Source: Vicinamibacterales bacterium
GTDB taxonomy: Bacteria > Acidobacteriota > Vicinamibacteria > Vicinamibacterales > SCN-69-37
DNA length: 64,000 nt
Reading direction: 5' to 3'
Assembly (NCBI GenBank): GCA_030827135.1
Contig: JAURFE010000006.1
Span: 62,001 to 126,000 of the forward strand
A model generated the notes under the pieces. That model was not told where the DNA came from. It made no database searches and saw only the letters and a program-made list of their open reading frames with translations. Numbering within the stretch: position 1 is the first letter of the stretch; every line of letters starts with the position of its first letter. A program made the translations under genes and the position numbers. Positions 9,054 through 17,559 of the stretch are shown piece by piece.

Positions 9054-10754
9054 ATGAACAAGGAGATGGTGATCTCCTCGACCCCGCACGAAACCCGTGT
9101 GGCGATTCTCGAGGACGATCAGGTGGTTGAAGTTTTCATTGAACGCGAACACTCGAGGGGCGTGGTCGGCAACATTTACAAGGGCCGCGTCTCGAAGGTG
9201 TTGCCCGGCATGCAGTCGGCCTTTGTGGACCTCGGGCTCGAACGGGATGCCTTCCTGTATGTGACCGACGTCATTGATCCGACGGCCGAAAGCCTTGAGG
9301 ACGAGGACGAGCCCGGCATCGAACCGGTGCCCGTCCCGGAGGCGGGCGCGGTGGCGGACCTCGAAGCGCTGGCGCACGCCGAGGCCGGGGCCGCCGAGGT
9401 GGCGCCGGACGAGCCGGCGGTCACGGGCCCGGCACCTGAGGGAGAGCCGGGCGTCGGCTCATCCGCCCAGTCCGCCCAGCCGGCGGGTGGTGGCCAACGC
9501 CGCGGCGGCCGCGAGCGGGACCGCACAGCCCCCGACACCAAGATCGAAGACCTGCTCAAGGAAGGGCAGGAGGTCGTCGTGCAGGTCGTCAAGGAGCCGC
9601 TGGGGACCAAGGGCGCCCGCATCACGTCCCACATCTCGCTGCCCGGCCGCTTCCTCGTCTACATGCCGACGGTCGATCACATCGGCGTGTCGCGGAAAAT
9701 CGAATCCCGCGAGGAGCGCCGCCGCCTCCGCACGATCGTCCAGAAGTTCAAGGAAGAGTCCGGCCTGCCCGGTGGTGTCATCATCCGCACGGCCGCCGTC
9801 AACCGTCCCGACGAAGACATCCTGAGCGACCTGCAGTACTTCAAATCGGTCTGGACGGAGGTGCAGCGGCGCAAGGATACCCAGCGCCCGCCGTGTGCGT
9901 TGTATCGGGAGGAAAGCCTTGTCGCGAAGTTGCTGCGCGACTTCCTCACCGAACAGTTCACGGCCATCCGCATCGATGACGAGACGGAGTACAAGCGGGT
10001 GGTGGCGCTGATGGGGCGCATCATGCCGTCGATGGCCGGCCGCGTGAAGCATTACAGCAAGGACTACCCGATTTTCGACGAGTACGGCGTCCAGACGGAA
10101 ATCGACAAGGCGCTGCGCAGCAAGGTCTGGCTCAAGTCCGGCGGCTACATCGTCATCAACCAGACGGAAGCCCTCGTGGCCATCGACGTCAACACCGGGC
10201 GGTATGTCGGCAAGAAGAGCGCCGGGCGTCTGGAAGACACCATCGTGAAGACGAACCTGGAAGCCGCCAAGGAGATCGCACGACAGATGCGGCTGCGCGA
10301 TCTGGGCGGCATCATCGTGCTCGACTTCATCGACATGGAAGACAAGAAGAACCGGCAGAAGGTGCTGGCGGCGATGGAGCAGGAATTACGGCGTGACCGC
10401 GCGCCGTCCAAGGCCGTGGCGGTCAACGATTTCGGGCTGGTGATTGTGACGCGCAAGCGCGTGAAAAGCAGCCTCGAGCGGTTGCTCACCGAGCCGTGTC
10501 CGTACTGCTCGGGGACGGGCATGATCAAGGCGAGTCCGACGATCTGTTACGACATCCTCACCGAGGTGAAGAAGGTCGCGTCAGACCTGGACGGCTACAG
10601 CCTGGTGTTGCGTGTGAACCCCGAAGTGGCGCGGGCCCTGCGCGAGGAGGGCCGCGGGGTGTTCAAGGAACTGGAGGCCACAGTCGGACGGTCGGTGACG
10701 GTCCGGGCCGATGAGCAGCTCCATCATGAGCAGTTCGACCTGATGGCCATGTAG
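9054..10754 (+). CDS. rng: Ribonuclease G/E family endoribonuclease with a large acidic insertion in the S1 domain
   Basis: 566 aa. The N-terminal S1 RNA-binding fold (YKGRVSKVLPGMQSAFVD) is interrupted at about residues 80-165 by a Pro/Glu/Ala-rich linker and a basic Gly-Arg patch before the last S1 strands (EGQEVVVQV). The RNase E/G catalytic core follows, with metal-binding Asp378 (AIDVNTG) and Asp424 (LDFIDME), and the Zn-link Cys482-x-x-Cys485. It processes rRNA precursors and starts mRNA decay. The C-terminal degradosome scaffold of RNase E is absent, favouring RNase G. Cotranscription after rodA is a common arrangement for rng with mre genes. Confidence 0.94.
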   Translation: MNKEMVISSTPHETRVAILEDDQVVEVFIEREHSRGVVGNIYKGRVSKVLPGMQSAFVDLGLERDAFLYVTDVIDPTAESLEDEDEPGIEPVPVPEAGAVADLEALAHAEAGAAEVAPDEPAVTGPAPEGEPGVGSSAQSAQPAGGGQRRGGRERDRTAPDTKIEDLLKEGQEVVVQVVKEPLGTKGARITSHISLPGRFLVYMPTVDHIGVSRKIESREERRRLRTIVQKFKEESGLPGGVIIRTAAVNRPDEDILSDLQYFKSVWTEVQRRKDTQRPPCALYREESLVAKLLRDFLTEQFTAIRIDDETEYKRVVALMGRIMPSMAGRVKHYSKDYPIFDEYGVQTEIDKALRSKVWLKSGGYIVINQTEALVAIDVNTGRYVGKKSAGRLEDTIVKTNLEAAKEIARQMRLRDLGGIIVLDFIDMEDKKNRQKVLAAMEQELRRDRAPSKAVAVNDFGLVIVTRKRVKSSLERLLTEPCPYCSGTGMIKASPTICYDILTEVKKVASDLDGYSLVLRVNPEVARALREEGRGVFKELEATVGRSVTVRADEQLHHEQFDLMAM

Positions 10755-10781
10755 GGCATAATGGCAGTCGTGGAGGCAACA

Positions 10782-11210
10782 ATGACACGCAAAGCACTTC
10801 TTTCGATGTTGGCAGGGGCGATGGCGCTGGCGGCCTGGATGCCGGTCAGCCTGGCCGCGCAGACCGCGACCACACTCGGGACGGTTCAGCTGTCGCGTGG
10901 CGTGATGGCTGACGGCAAGGCGTTGCCGGCCGGCAGCTACAGCCTCCGCGTGTCCGCGGACCCGGTCGCCGCCGTGGTCGGCCAGGGCGGTGACAACGCC
11001 AAGTGGGTGGAATTTGTGCAGGGCGGTCAGGTCAAGGGGCGCGAACTCGCCTCCGTGATTCCGTCCGCCGAGGTCAAGCAGGTCGTCAAGGGCGCGGCGC
11101 CCGCCGCCGGCGGCGTCAAGGTCGAACTGCTTAAGGGCGCGGAATACATCCGCATCTGGGCGAACCGCAGCGGCAATCACTACCTCGTGCATCTGGTCGT
11201 CGGCCAGTAG
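10782..11210 (+). CDS. Small secreted protein of unknown function
   Basis: 142 aa from ATG 10782, chosen because GGAGG at 10772-10776 is at the right spacing; an in-frame ATG at 10761 lacks one. A signal peptide (about residues 1-27, cleavage near SLAAQ) precedes a compact beta-rich domain with LPAGSYSLRV, resembling exported acidobacterial proteins of the DUF2911 type. I would not assign a function. It is the last plus-strand gene before a convergent boundary marked by a hairpin at 11227-11248. Confidence 0.8.
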   Translation: MTRKALLSMLAGAMALAAWMPVSLAAQTATTLGTVQLSRGVMADGKALPAGSYSLRVSADPVAAVVGQGGDNAKWVEFVQGGQVKGRELASVIPSAEVKQVVKGAAPAAGGVKVELLKGAEYIRIWANRSGNHYLVHLVVGQ

Positions 11211-11226
11211 CACCGGGCCGGACGTG

Positions 11227-11248
11227 GGGCAGCCCGTCAGGGCTGCCC
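11227..11248. repeat. Perfect 9-bp hairpin between convergent genes (REP-like, possible bidirectional terminator)
   Basis: GGGCAGCCC and GGGCTGCCC form a 9-bp perfect stem with the four-base loop GTCA. It sits 16 bp after the stop at 11210 and 4 bp before the convergent stop at 11253. The left flank ACGTGG resembles the TACGTAGG head of the repeat family in this window. There is no T-tract. Confidence 0.6.
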
Positions 11249-11252
11249 TCAC

Positions 11253-12416
11253 CTACCTCTTCACAATCACGACATTCCCGCTGAAGCTCTTGGCGGTGAT
11301 GGTGGCACTGCCGTCACCAAACGTGCCGCGCAGCTGGCGCGCCGCGCGCCGCTGCGTCGACACCGCGCCGGTGCCCTGCAGCGGCAGCGCCGAATTCACC
11401 GAGCCATTAAAGGTGTCCGCGTCGAGCGTGAATCCGATCGTGTCGTCCAGCGCCAGCCGGACGTTGCCCGCCTGACTCTTGAAGTCGTAGCGGCCCCGGG
11501 CCTCAAGCGGGCCCTCAAAACGGACATCCCCTGACATCGTGTGCAGCTTCACGTCGCCGGATTTCAGGCCGACGACCGAGACGGTGCCGCTGATCGTGCC
11601 CAGGGTCACGCGTCGCGCGCTGACATTGGTGGCCGTCACATCGCCGCTCATCGTGCCGGCATCGAGGGGCCCGCTGGTCTCCGTGTCTCGCAGCGTGATG
11701 CTCCCCGACACGGTCTTGGCCGAGATGAGCTGCGTCGCCCCGGTCACCTGCACATCGCCACTGGTCGTGTGGACGGCGAGTTCGCCGCTCATCGCCCCCG
11801 CGATCACGTCCCCGGACACGGTCTTCGCCGTGATGCGCGTGCCGGCCGGTGCCGTGATGACGTAGTGCACGGTCACGCTGTAGCTGGACTGCCGTTCGTT
11901 GGGATAGACCGTCCGCGCCGTGGCCCGGTCGCCGCGGTGCATCGTTTCCACACGCACACGGGCCAGGCCGGTCCGCGCGTCCGCCTCCGTGCGGCCACGC
12001 GCCTGCCGCGTAATCTCGATCGTGAGTTCACGCCCGGGTCCGGGCACGATCCGGATATCCCCTGACAGGTTGTCGATGTCAAACACCCCGGCCGTGCCGA
12101 TCGCAAACGTCCGAGTCTCGCGGTCGGTCTGCGACGCCGGAAAATTCCGCTGCCACGGCATGTTCGCGAGGCCTTCGACAGCGGCGCCGATCTCGCGCGT
12201 GGCCAGCGAGAGCTCCCGGCTGAGGTCCCTGCGCGCGTCGGGCCCAAACGCCTCGCGCATCGCGCGCCGGATCTCGGTGGCGGCTTCGCGGATGGCCTGG
12301 GTGTCGACCGTGACCCGCACATCGACCGGCTGTGCCGGGGACGGGGTGGGGGTCGCGCCGAGCATGGTGGCGACGGCAAGGCTGCCGAGAACAACACGAA
12401 TGGATGACACGGGCAT
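11253..12416 (-). CDS. Exported DUF4097 (putative adhesin-like beta-helix) protein
   Basis: 387 aa. ATG 12416 is preferred over 12437 because GGAGAGG lies 8 nt upstream. A signal peptide (cleavage near SPAQP) is followed by a short helical region and then repeated short strands such as KTVSGDVIAG, HTTSGDVQVTG and TMSGDVRFEG. Each carries the T-x-SG-D/S-V signature of DUF4097, which folds as a right-handed beta-helix. The protein is predicted periplasmic or surface-exposed; its molecular role is unknown. It lies 20 bp downstream of the anti-sigma gene and is probably the effector of that ECF operon. Confidence 0.88.
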   Translation of the reverse strand: MPVSSIRVVLGSLAVATMLGATPTPSPAQPVDVRVTVDTQAIREAATEIRRAMREAFGPDARRDLSRELSLATREIGAAVEGLANMPWQRNFPASQTDRETRTFAIGTAGVFDIDNLSGDIRIVPGPGRELTIEITRQARGRTEADARTGLARVRVETMHRGDRATARTVYPNERQSSYSVTVHYVITAPAGTRITAKTVSGDVIAGAMSGELAVHTTSGDVQVTGATQLISAKTVSGSITLRDTETSGPLDAGTMSGDVTATNVSARRVTLGTISGTVSVVGLKSGDVKLHTMSGDVRFEGPLEARGRYDFKSQAGNVRLALDDTIGFTLDADTFNGSVNSALPLQGTGAVSTQRRAARQLRGTFGDGSATITAKSFSGNVVIVKR

Positions 12417-12436
12417 GACGAATCCTCTCCGGAACA

Positions 12437-13138
12437 CTACGAAGTCTTGTTGACGAGTCCGGCAGCGGCTTCCGCCGCGCCGCCTGCATCACCCTGTCGC
12501 ATCTCGTTCATGAGCACGACCGTGGACTGCAGGAGAGTGACCTTGTTGCGCAAGGCGTCAAAGAGGCTGGTGCGCGCCGGTTGACTCGCCGGGTTGGCGG
12601 TCAGCGCCGCGCGGCTTTCCGCGATCGCCGAGTCAATCGTCGTGACGTTTCGCTGCAGCGTCGCCAGCGTGTCGGGTGAGACGTTCTGCGTGCCGTCCTT
12701 CACCACGGTTTCGAGCATCGCAATGGCCCGTTCGTATTCCGCTTCTGCGCGTCGCAAGGTGTCCTCTACCGTTTCGACGGTGGGCGGCGCCGAGGCGTTG
12801 CTTTCGGCCGTCACGATCGGAGCGGCCGTGTCCGGTTGCGCCACCAGATACACGCCCGCGGTGACCAGCAGCAGGGTAGCCGCCAGGCCGAGCCACTGCC
12901 ACGTGTCGGAGCGCCGCTGCGTGTGGCGCAGCTGCCCGGCGATGTTCTCCCAGACGTGCGCGGGCGGCGTGATGGGGCCGAGCGTGCTGGCCGCCATGCT
13001 GATGCGATCGAGATCCGTCACGAGCGCCCGGCACTCCGAACAGGACTGCAGATGGGCGTCGACCGCGGCGCGGGTGCCGGCGTCAAGCGCGTCATCAAGA
13101 TAGTCGCTCACCTGCGCGAGCGCGTCATGACACGTCAT
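12437..13138 (-). CDS. Transmembrane anti-sigma factor with zinc-finger (ZAS) domain
   Basis: 233 aa. Residues 1-45 hold a zf-HC2/ZAS anti-sigma domain (MTCHDA, then HLQSCSEC, the H-x3-C-x2-C zinc motif). A single transmembrane helix follows (about 92-112, GLAATLLLVTAGVYLV), then a Ser/Thr/Ala-rich periplasmic region. It should hold the adjacent ECF sigma factor inactive until an envelope signal releases it. Its ATG overlaps the sigma gene stop by 4 bp, which supports stoichiometric expression. Confidence 0.92.
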   Translation of the reverse strand: MTCHDALAQVSDYLDDALDAGTRAAVDAHLQSCSECRALVTDLDRISMAASTLGPITPPAHVWENIAGQLRHTQRRSDTWQWLGLAATLLLVTAGVYLVAQPDTAAPIVTAESNASAPPTVETVEDTLRRAEAEYERAIAMLETVVKDGTQNVSPDTLATLQRNVTTIDSAIAESRAALTANPASQPARTSLFDALRNKVTLLQSTVVLMNEMRQGDAGGAAEAAAGLVNKTS

Positions 13139-13722
13139 CGCGATCCTCCCCGGGACGTCGTGAGGGCGTCGCGCAGGCGCAGGCGCGCCTTGTGCAACTG
13201 CGACTTGGATGTGCCGTCCGAAATGCCCAGCATCGCTCCGACCTCACGGTGTTCAAACCCTTCCACATCGTACAAAACGAAAACCTCGCGGCAGCCGTCA
13301 GGCAACGTGGCGATCGCCCGCTCCAGATCGAGGCGATCAACCACGCCGAGTATCGGCCCGCGTCCACCCACCGGCGTCGGCGCGTCCTCTGCGTCGTACG
13401 AGTCGGTCACCTGGGCGGAGCGGTTCGCCCGGCTGCGCAGGAAGTCGAGGCACAGATTTGTCGCGAGTCTGAAGAGCCACGTCCCCAGTGACGAGTCGCC
13501 CTTGTAGAGCCCCAACTTGCGGTGAGCCGTCAGGAAAATATCCTGGAGCAGGTCCTCCGCGTCCGTGCGCCCGACCATGCGACACGCCAGCCCGAACAGC
13601 CGAGGCGAGTGCAGCCGGTACAACTCCTCGAACGCGCCCGGCACCCCTGATCGACACCGATCGGCCAGATCCATATCGGCGTGGGGGGCCGCGGACGTGT
13701 TCAGAGGGTTAGACGGGGCCAT
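13135..13722 (-). CDS. ECF (RpoE-type) RNA polymerase sigma factor
   Basis: 195 aa. Region 2 (about 25-95) contains the core-binding sequence DAEDLLQDIFLTAHRKL and the -10-melting helix; region 4 (about 130-185) contains the helix-turn-helix with FEHREVGAMLGISDGTSKSQLHKAR. No region 1 or 3 is present, as expected for ECF sigma factors. It heads a sigma / anti-sigma / DUF4097 operon. Residues 100-125 between the two domains are acidic and Pro/Gly-rich, a normal linker. Confidence 0.94.
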   Translation of the reverse strand: MAPSNPLNTSAAPHADMDLADRCRSGVPGAFEELYRLHSPRLFGLACRMVGRTDAEDLLQDIFLTAHRKLGLYKGDSSLGTWLFRLATNLCLDFLRSRANRSAQVTDSYDAEDAPTPVGGRGPILGVVDRLDLERAIATLPDGCREVFVLYDVEGFEHREVGAMLGISDGTSKSQLHKARLRLRDALTTSRGGSR

Positions 13723-13774
13723 GGGGTCCGAACGTTGCTTTGCTAGGACAAGACGGCGGGACTCGGTCAGGAGT

Positions 13775-14080
13775 TCAGGGGAACCACCGCACCCCGGCGA
13801 ATCCCGAGATACGCCCGCGGCGGATGGCCAGGCCCTCGGCGGCCAGCAACTGCGCTTTCAGTTGTGGCGACCGCCCAAACCCGCCGAGGCGCCCGCCGGC
13901 TGCTACGACCCGGTGATAGGGCAGACCCGGCTCATCGGCGCGCCGCAGGATCTGGCCGACGGCCCGAGCCGCGCCCGGCCGTCCGGCCAGCGCCGCCACG
14001 TCGCCGTAGGTGGCCACCCGGCCTGCGGGAATCCGCCGGAGGACCCGCGTCACACGCCGTGCAAAATCGGTGGCCGGCAT
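13775..14080 (-). CDS. Alkyltransferase-like (ATL) DNA-damage-recognition protein; active-site Cys replaced by Tyr
   Basis: 101 aa, the length of stand-alone MGMT C-terminal domains. The helix-turn-helix and arginine-finger region (TYGDVAALAG ... AARAVGQIL) is intact. The acceptor motif that reads PCHRV in O6-alkylguanine transferases is PYHRV here; the codon is TAT, one base from the Cys codon TGT. ATL proteins, which mostly read PWHRV, bind O6-alkylguanine and flag it for nucleotide excision repair without transferring the alkyl group. By analogy this protein should be non-catalytic. It follows the phosphatase gene by 12 bp on the same strand. Confidence 0.85.
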   Translation of the reverse strand: MPATDFARRVTRVLRRIPAGRVATYGDVAALAGRPGAARAVGQILRRADEPGLPYHRVVAAGGRLGGFGRSPQLKAQLLAAEGLAIRRGRISGFAGVRWFP

Positions 14081-14092
14081 CTCTGCCGCATC

Positions 14093-15721
14093 CTACTTCG
14101 CGCCGCGCAGCGCCGGCACCAGTACCTGGCCATCCACACGCGGCAACGTGAGTCCCAGAAGGGCCGCGAGGGTCGGCGCGATGTCGGCCGGGGTCGCCGG
14201 CACGAGATACCGGCCCGGCGTGATCCCCGCACCGGCGAACACGACGGGCACACGCGTGTCGTAGCCCCACGGCGTGCCGTGTGTGGTCAGGCTCGAGGTC
14301 GACTGGCTCATCCAGAAGGGCGAGAGGATGAGGACCAGGTCTCCGCTGTGCTCAGGAACAAAACTGCGCCGCGTCATTCTGAGCACCGCATCGTCAGTCG
14401 CGATGCGCGGGGAGAGTTCGTCGGCCCAGTACACGCGGTCGATGGCCGGCATCGCCATCAGCGCCTGGGCCACGGCCGCGCGTGCCTCCGGGCGTTGACG
14501 CAGGTGTTCCAGCGTGGCCGGCTGCAGGTAGACGTTGGCCCCGACCGAGGTGAGCACATGGGGCCCCTCGCCCACCAACGGCGTCAGGGCCGTCTCGATC
14601 ACGGCTCGCATGCTCGCGGTCGTGTAGCGGCCGGCCGTCGGGGTACCGAGTCCGACGCGTTCGGGGAGCGGCGACACGCCGTGGTCCGCCGAGAGCGCGA
14701 TCACGTACTGATCGCGGCCCACGGTCTCGTCCAGCATCGTCAGCAACGCGCCGATGGTGCGGTCGAGGCGGGCGAGCGTGTCCTGCACCTCGTGGCTGTG
14801 CGGACCAAACCGATGCCCGACAGTGTCCAGCGCCGAAAAGCCCAGCGCGAGGTAGTCGGTGCCACCCGGAGTCCGACCCATGTTCAGGTCCGCGACGAGG
14901 TGCTGCGCGAGCGCGCCGATGGCGGCGTCACTGACCGGCGATCGGGACCAGGCGGTGGCAAAGGCGTTGTCGGGAACACCGTTCGGGCTGATCAGGCGGT
15001 GCGGAAACGTGCGCGGTTCACCTTCACCGGCGGCATCATCGACAAAGCGGTACTGATCAAGCGGCAGGAGGCGATCCCACGTGCGGCCGTAGTCCGCGCT
15101 GATGGGGTGTGCAGCCGCCCAGCGATCCACGGTGGGCCACGCCGCCTTCGTGTACGTCGAGGACGTCGCCCAGGACCCGTTGCTCTCCGTCCACGCGACG
15201 TAGGTGGTGGGACTGGGCCGGCCGGCCATCGTCAGCGCGCTGCGGGGCTTCTGCGAGAGACTCACAATCGTCGACGGTCGCTCCCGCTGCGCGCGCAGTT
15301 CATCGGCCAGCGTATTGACGCGCAGATAGGTGGGCCCATGCCGTTCAACGCCGCGGCCACCCCCGAGCGGCACCGACTCGGCTGACGCGTCCTCGGTGCA
15401 CTGAACCTGCTTGCCCAACGCGCGGTCGTACCACTCGTTCCCCACCATGCCGTGGGTTGCCGGCAGCGCGCCTGTCGCGATCGTGGCGTGTCCTGCACAC
15501 GTGACGGTGAGAGCGTACGGATACTCGGCGAGAGGAAACACCGCACCCGTCTCAAAGATCCGGCGCAGTCCCTGGGTCCACTGGTGCCCGTAGAGTGTCG
15601 GGTAGTCCGCGCGCATCTGATCGACCACCAGCACGACGACCAGGCGCGGGGGCGTGGGCTGCGCCGACAGCGGCTGGGCGAGGATCAGCAGGGCAGCAAC
15701 GGCGAGCAGGCGAACACGCAT
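14093..15721 (-). CDS. Secreted PafA-like alkaline phosphatase / type I phosphodiesterase
   Basis: 542 aa. A signal peptide (about 1-20, PLSAQ) is followed by the alkaline-phosphatase superfamily fold. Visible are the first metal Asp in VVDQMRADY (Asp34) and the nucleophile region TVTCAGHATIATG (Thr at 72/74), a Thr-type active site as in PafA rather than the Ser of PhoA. Later ligands include ALSADHGVSPLP. The enzyme probably hydrolyses phosphomonoesters in the periplasm to supply phosphate. AAGAGG lies upstream of ATG 15721. Length and motifs fit the family well; substrate range is unknown. Confidence 0.9.
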   Translation of the reverse strand: MRVRLLAVAALLILAQPLSAQPTPPRLVVVLVVDQMRADYPTLYGHQWTQGLRRIFETGAVFPLAEYPYALTVTCAGHATIATGALPATHGMVGNEWYDRALGKQVQCTEDASAESVPLGGGRGVERHGPTYLRVNTLADELRAQRERPSTIVSLSQKPRSALTMAGRPSPTTYVAWTESNGSWATSSTYTKAAWPTVDRWAAAHPISADYGRTWDRLLPLDQYRFVDDAAGEGEPRTFPHRLISPNGVPDNAFATAWSRSPVSDAAIGALAQHLVADLNMGRTPGGTDYLALGFSALDTVGHRFGPHSHEVQDTLARLDRTIGALLTMLDETVGRDQYVIALSADHGVSPLPERVGLGTPTAGRYTTASMRAVIETALTPLVGEGPHVLTSVGANVYLQPATLEHLRQRPEARAAVAQALMAMPAIDRVYWADELSPRIATDDAVLRMTRRSFVPEHSGDLVLILSPFWMSQSTSSLTTHGTPWGYDTRVPVVFAGAGITPGRYLVPATPADIAPTLAALLGLTLPRVDGQVLVPALRGAK

Positions 15722-15751
15722 GGGGACCTCTTCTTCAGGATGCCGACGTCC

Positions 15752-16201
15752 TTACTTCTTTCCACTGAGCGAGCATAAGGTCGCGATGTACAGGGAGTAC
15801 GTCGCCTGCCCGAGCCAGAACCAGGCGGGCGCGAGATCCGGCTCCAGGATGCCGGGGCGATGGACGAAGGCGATGGCCGCGTGTACACCAAGAGCGATCG
15901 CGGCCACGTGCAGCGCCAGGATCGGTTCACACCGGAGGACGAGGACGGCCGCCGCGATGGGCAGCAGGCCCAGGGCGGCATCAAACCGCGCCATCGGCGC
16001 CGTCTCGCCGCTGACAGCCAGGCCGATGACCACTGCACCCTGCACGGCGAGCACCAGGGCCGCCCACTGCGACAGATGGAGCTGTGCCACCAGCCGCGCC
16101 GGTGACGCGGAGGCCGCGCGCGTCAGTCGCCACGTGGACACCGTCAGCGCAAGGGCCGACACCAGTGCGGCAGTGAGAAGGACGCGGGCTGTCTCGGTCA
16201 C
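15752..16201 (-). CDS. Small integral membrane protein, function unknown
   Basis: 149 aa with four predicted transmembrane helices (about 6-26, 42-66, 76-96 and 103-125) and a short C-terminal hydrophobic stretch. I recognise no family. GTG start at 16201, with TATATT six bases upstream on the minus strand and no Shine-Dalgarno sequence, so its mRNA may be leaderless. It is divergent from the nucleoside salvage operon, with only 23 bp between start codons. Confidence 0.7.
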   Translation of the reverse strand: MTETARVLLTAALVSALALTVSTWRLTRAASASPARLVAQLHLSQWAALVLAVQGAVVIGLAVSGETAPMARFDAALGLLPIAAAVLVLRCEPILALHVAAIALGVHAAIAFVHRPGILEPDLAPAWFWLGQATYSLYIATLCSLSGKK

Positions 16202-16207
16202 AAGTCC

Positions 16208-16215
16208 AATATACT
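16208..16215. promoter_or_regulatory. Overlapping divergent -10 boxes for two predicted leaderless genes
   Basis: On the plus strand TATACT (16210-16215) lies 9 nt before the deoA ATG at 16225. On the minus strand TATATT (16213-16208) lies 6 nt before the GTG at 16201. The two hexamers share four bases. Neither start codon has a Shine-Dalgarno sequence, and no clear -35 box is seen on either side. Confidence 0.65.
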
Positions 16216-16224
16216 TGGCGCTGC

Positions 16225-17559
16225 ATGCGAGCGCTCGACATCATCCGCGCCAAGCGCGACGGCCGAGTGCTGACACGCCCGGAGATTGACGCCTTCGTCA
16301 CAGGCGTCACCGACGGCTCCTGGCCCGATTACCAGGTCTCGGCGCTGCTGATGGCCATCCTGCTGCGGGGGATGACCATCGACGAAGCGACCGACCTCAC
16401 CCAGTCGATGATTGGGTCGGGCGTCCGTCTGGACTGGTCGGATATTGCCGGCGACTTTGCGGGCGGCGTGGCCGTGGACAAACACTCCACGGGCGGGGTG
16501 GGCGACAAGACGTCCCTGATCCTCGCGCCGCTGGCCGCAGCCTGCGGCGCCCTTGTGCCCATGATGTCGGGCCGCGGCCTGGGCCACACCGGCGGCACAC
16601 TCGACAAACTCGCGGCGATTCCCGGTTTCACCACGGATCTTTCACCGGCCCGGATGCGGGCCGCGCTCGTCGCCACCGGGTGCGTGTTGATTCGCCAGAC
16701 CGCCGACGTCGCCCCCGCCGACCGGCGCCTGTATGCGCTGCGCGATGCCACGGCCACGGTCGAAAGCCTCCCCCTCATTTCATCGTCGATCCTGTCGAAG
16801 AAGGTCACCGAGGGCATCGGCGCCCTCGTCATGGACGTGAAGGTCGGGTCGGGTGGGTTCATGGAACAGTTGGACGAGGCCCGCGAGCTGGCCCGGTGGC
16901 TGGTGGGCATTGCAACCCGGAGCGGCGTGAGGACGGAGGCCGTGCTGACCCGCATGGACACGCCGCTGGGCCTCGCGGTCGGCAATGCCAATGAAGTGCA
17001 CGAGGCAATCGCGACCCTCAAAGGGCAGGGGCCGGCCGATCTGGAGGCGTTGTCCGTCCATCTCGCGGCGCGGATGCTGATCATGGCGGGGGCCGCGACG
17101 GAGCACGACGCCGACGCCAGGGTTCGCGACGCATTGACCAGCGGGCGCGCCCTGCAGAAGTTCGCGGATATCATCACCGCGCAGGGTGGGGACCCGCGGG
17201 TGATCGACGATGCCTCGCTGATGCCCATGGCCGGGCGGGAAGCCGTGATCGCCGCGTCCCGCCGCGGATTCGTGTCCAGGATTCATGCCGGGGCGGTGGG
17301 CCATGCGGCCGTCGTGCTCGGCGCGGGCCGCGACCATGTCGATGGCGTCATCGATCCGGGCGTCGGGATCGAGGTGGTGGCGCCTGAGGGCAGCGAAGTC
17401 CGGGCCGGTGATCCCGTCCTGCGGGTGCTCTACCGGGAATCGGCGAAATTGGAGGCGGCGCTGGCGCGCCTCGCCTCGGCGGTGGACATCGCGGACGTGG
17501 CCCCGGCCACACGTCCGCTCATTCTCGAAACCATTCGTGCGCAGGAGACGGCCCGATGA
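16225..17559 (+). CDS. deoA: Thymidine / pyrimidine-nucleoside phosphorylase
   Basis: 444 aa, the standard length of this family (AMP phosphorylases are longer). It has the N-terminal helical domain, the phosphate-binding KHSTGGVGDKTSL segment, the family signature SGRGLGHTGGTLDKL and the C-terminal barrel-sandwich hybrid domain. It splits thymidine, deoxyuridine or uridine with phosphate into base and (deoxy)ribose-1-phosphate in the cytoplasm. It is the first gene of a salvage operon with a nucleoside transporter, purine nucleoside phosphorylase and cytidine deaminase; its stop overlaps the nupC ATG. Confidence 0.95.
   Translation: MRALDIIRAKRDGRVLTRPEIDAFVTGVTDGSWPDYQVSALLMAILLRGMTIDEATDLTQSMIGSGVRLDWSDIAGDFAGGVAVDKHSTGGVGDKTSLILAPLAAACGALVPMMSGRGLGHTGGTLDKLAAIPGFTTDLSPARMRAALVATGCVLIRQTADVAPADRRLYALRDATATVESLPLISSSILSKKVTEGIGALVMDVKVGSGGFMEQLDEARELARWLVGIATRSGVRTEAVLTRMDTPLGLAVGNANEVHEAIATLKGQGPADLEALSVHLAARMLIMAGAATEHDADARVRDALTSGRALQKFADIITAQGGDPRVIDDASLMPMAGREAVIAASRRGFVSRIHAGAVGHAAVVLGAGRDHVDGVIDPGVGIEVVAPEGSEVRAGDPVLRVLYRESAKLEAALARLASAVDIADVAPATRPLILETIRAQETAR

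Noticed and set aside
7755-9377. Long minus-strand open frame opposite PBP2, rodA and rng
   Set aside because: Shadow of convincing genes in the other strand; no recognisable domain.
13565-15385. Long plus-strand open frame (about 600 codons) opposite the ECF sigma, ATL and phosphatase genes
   Set aside because: It lies antisense to three well-supported genes and has a low-complexity Arg/Gly/His-rich composition typical of high-GC shadow frames.
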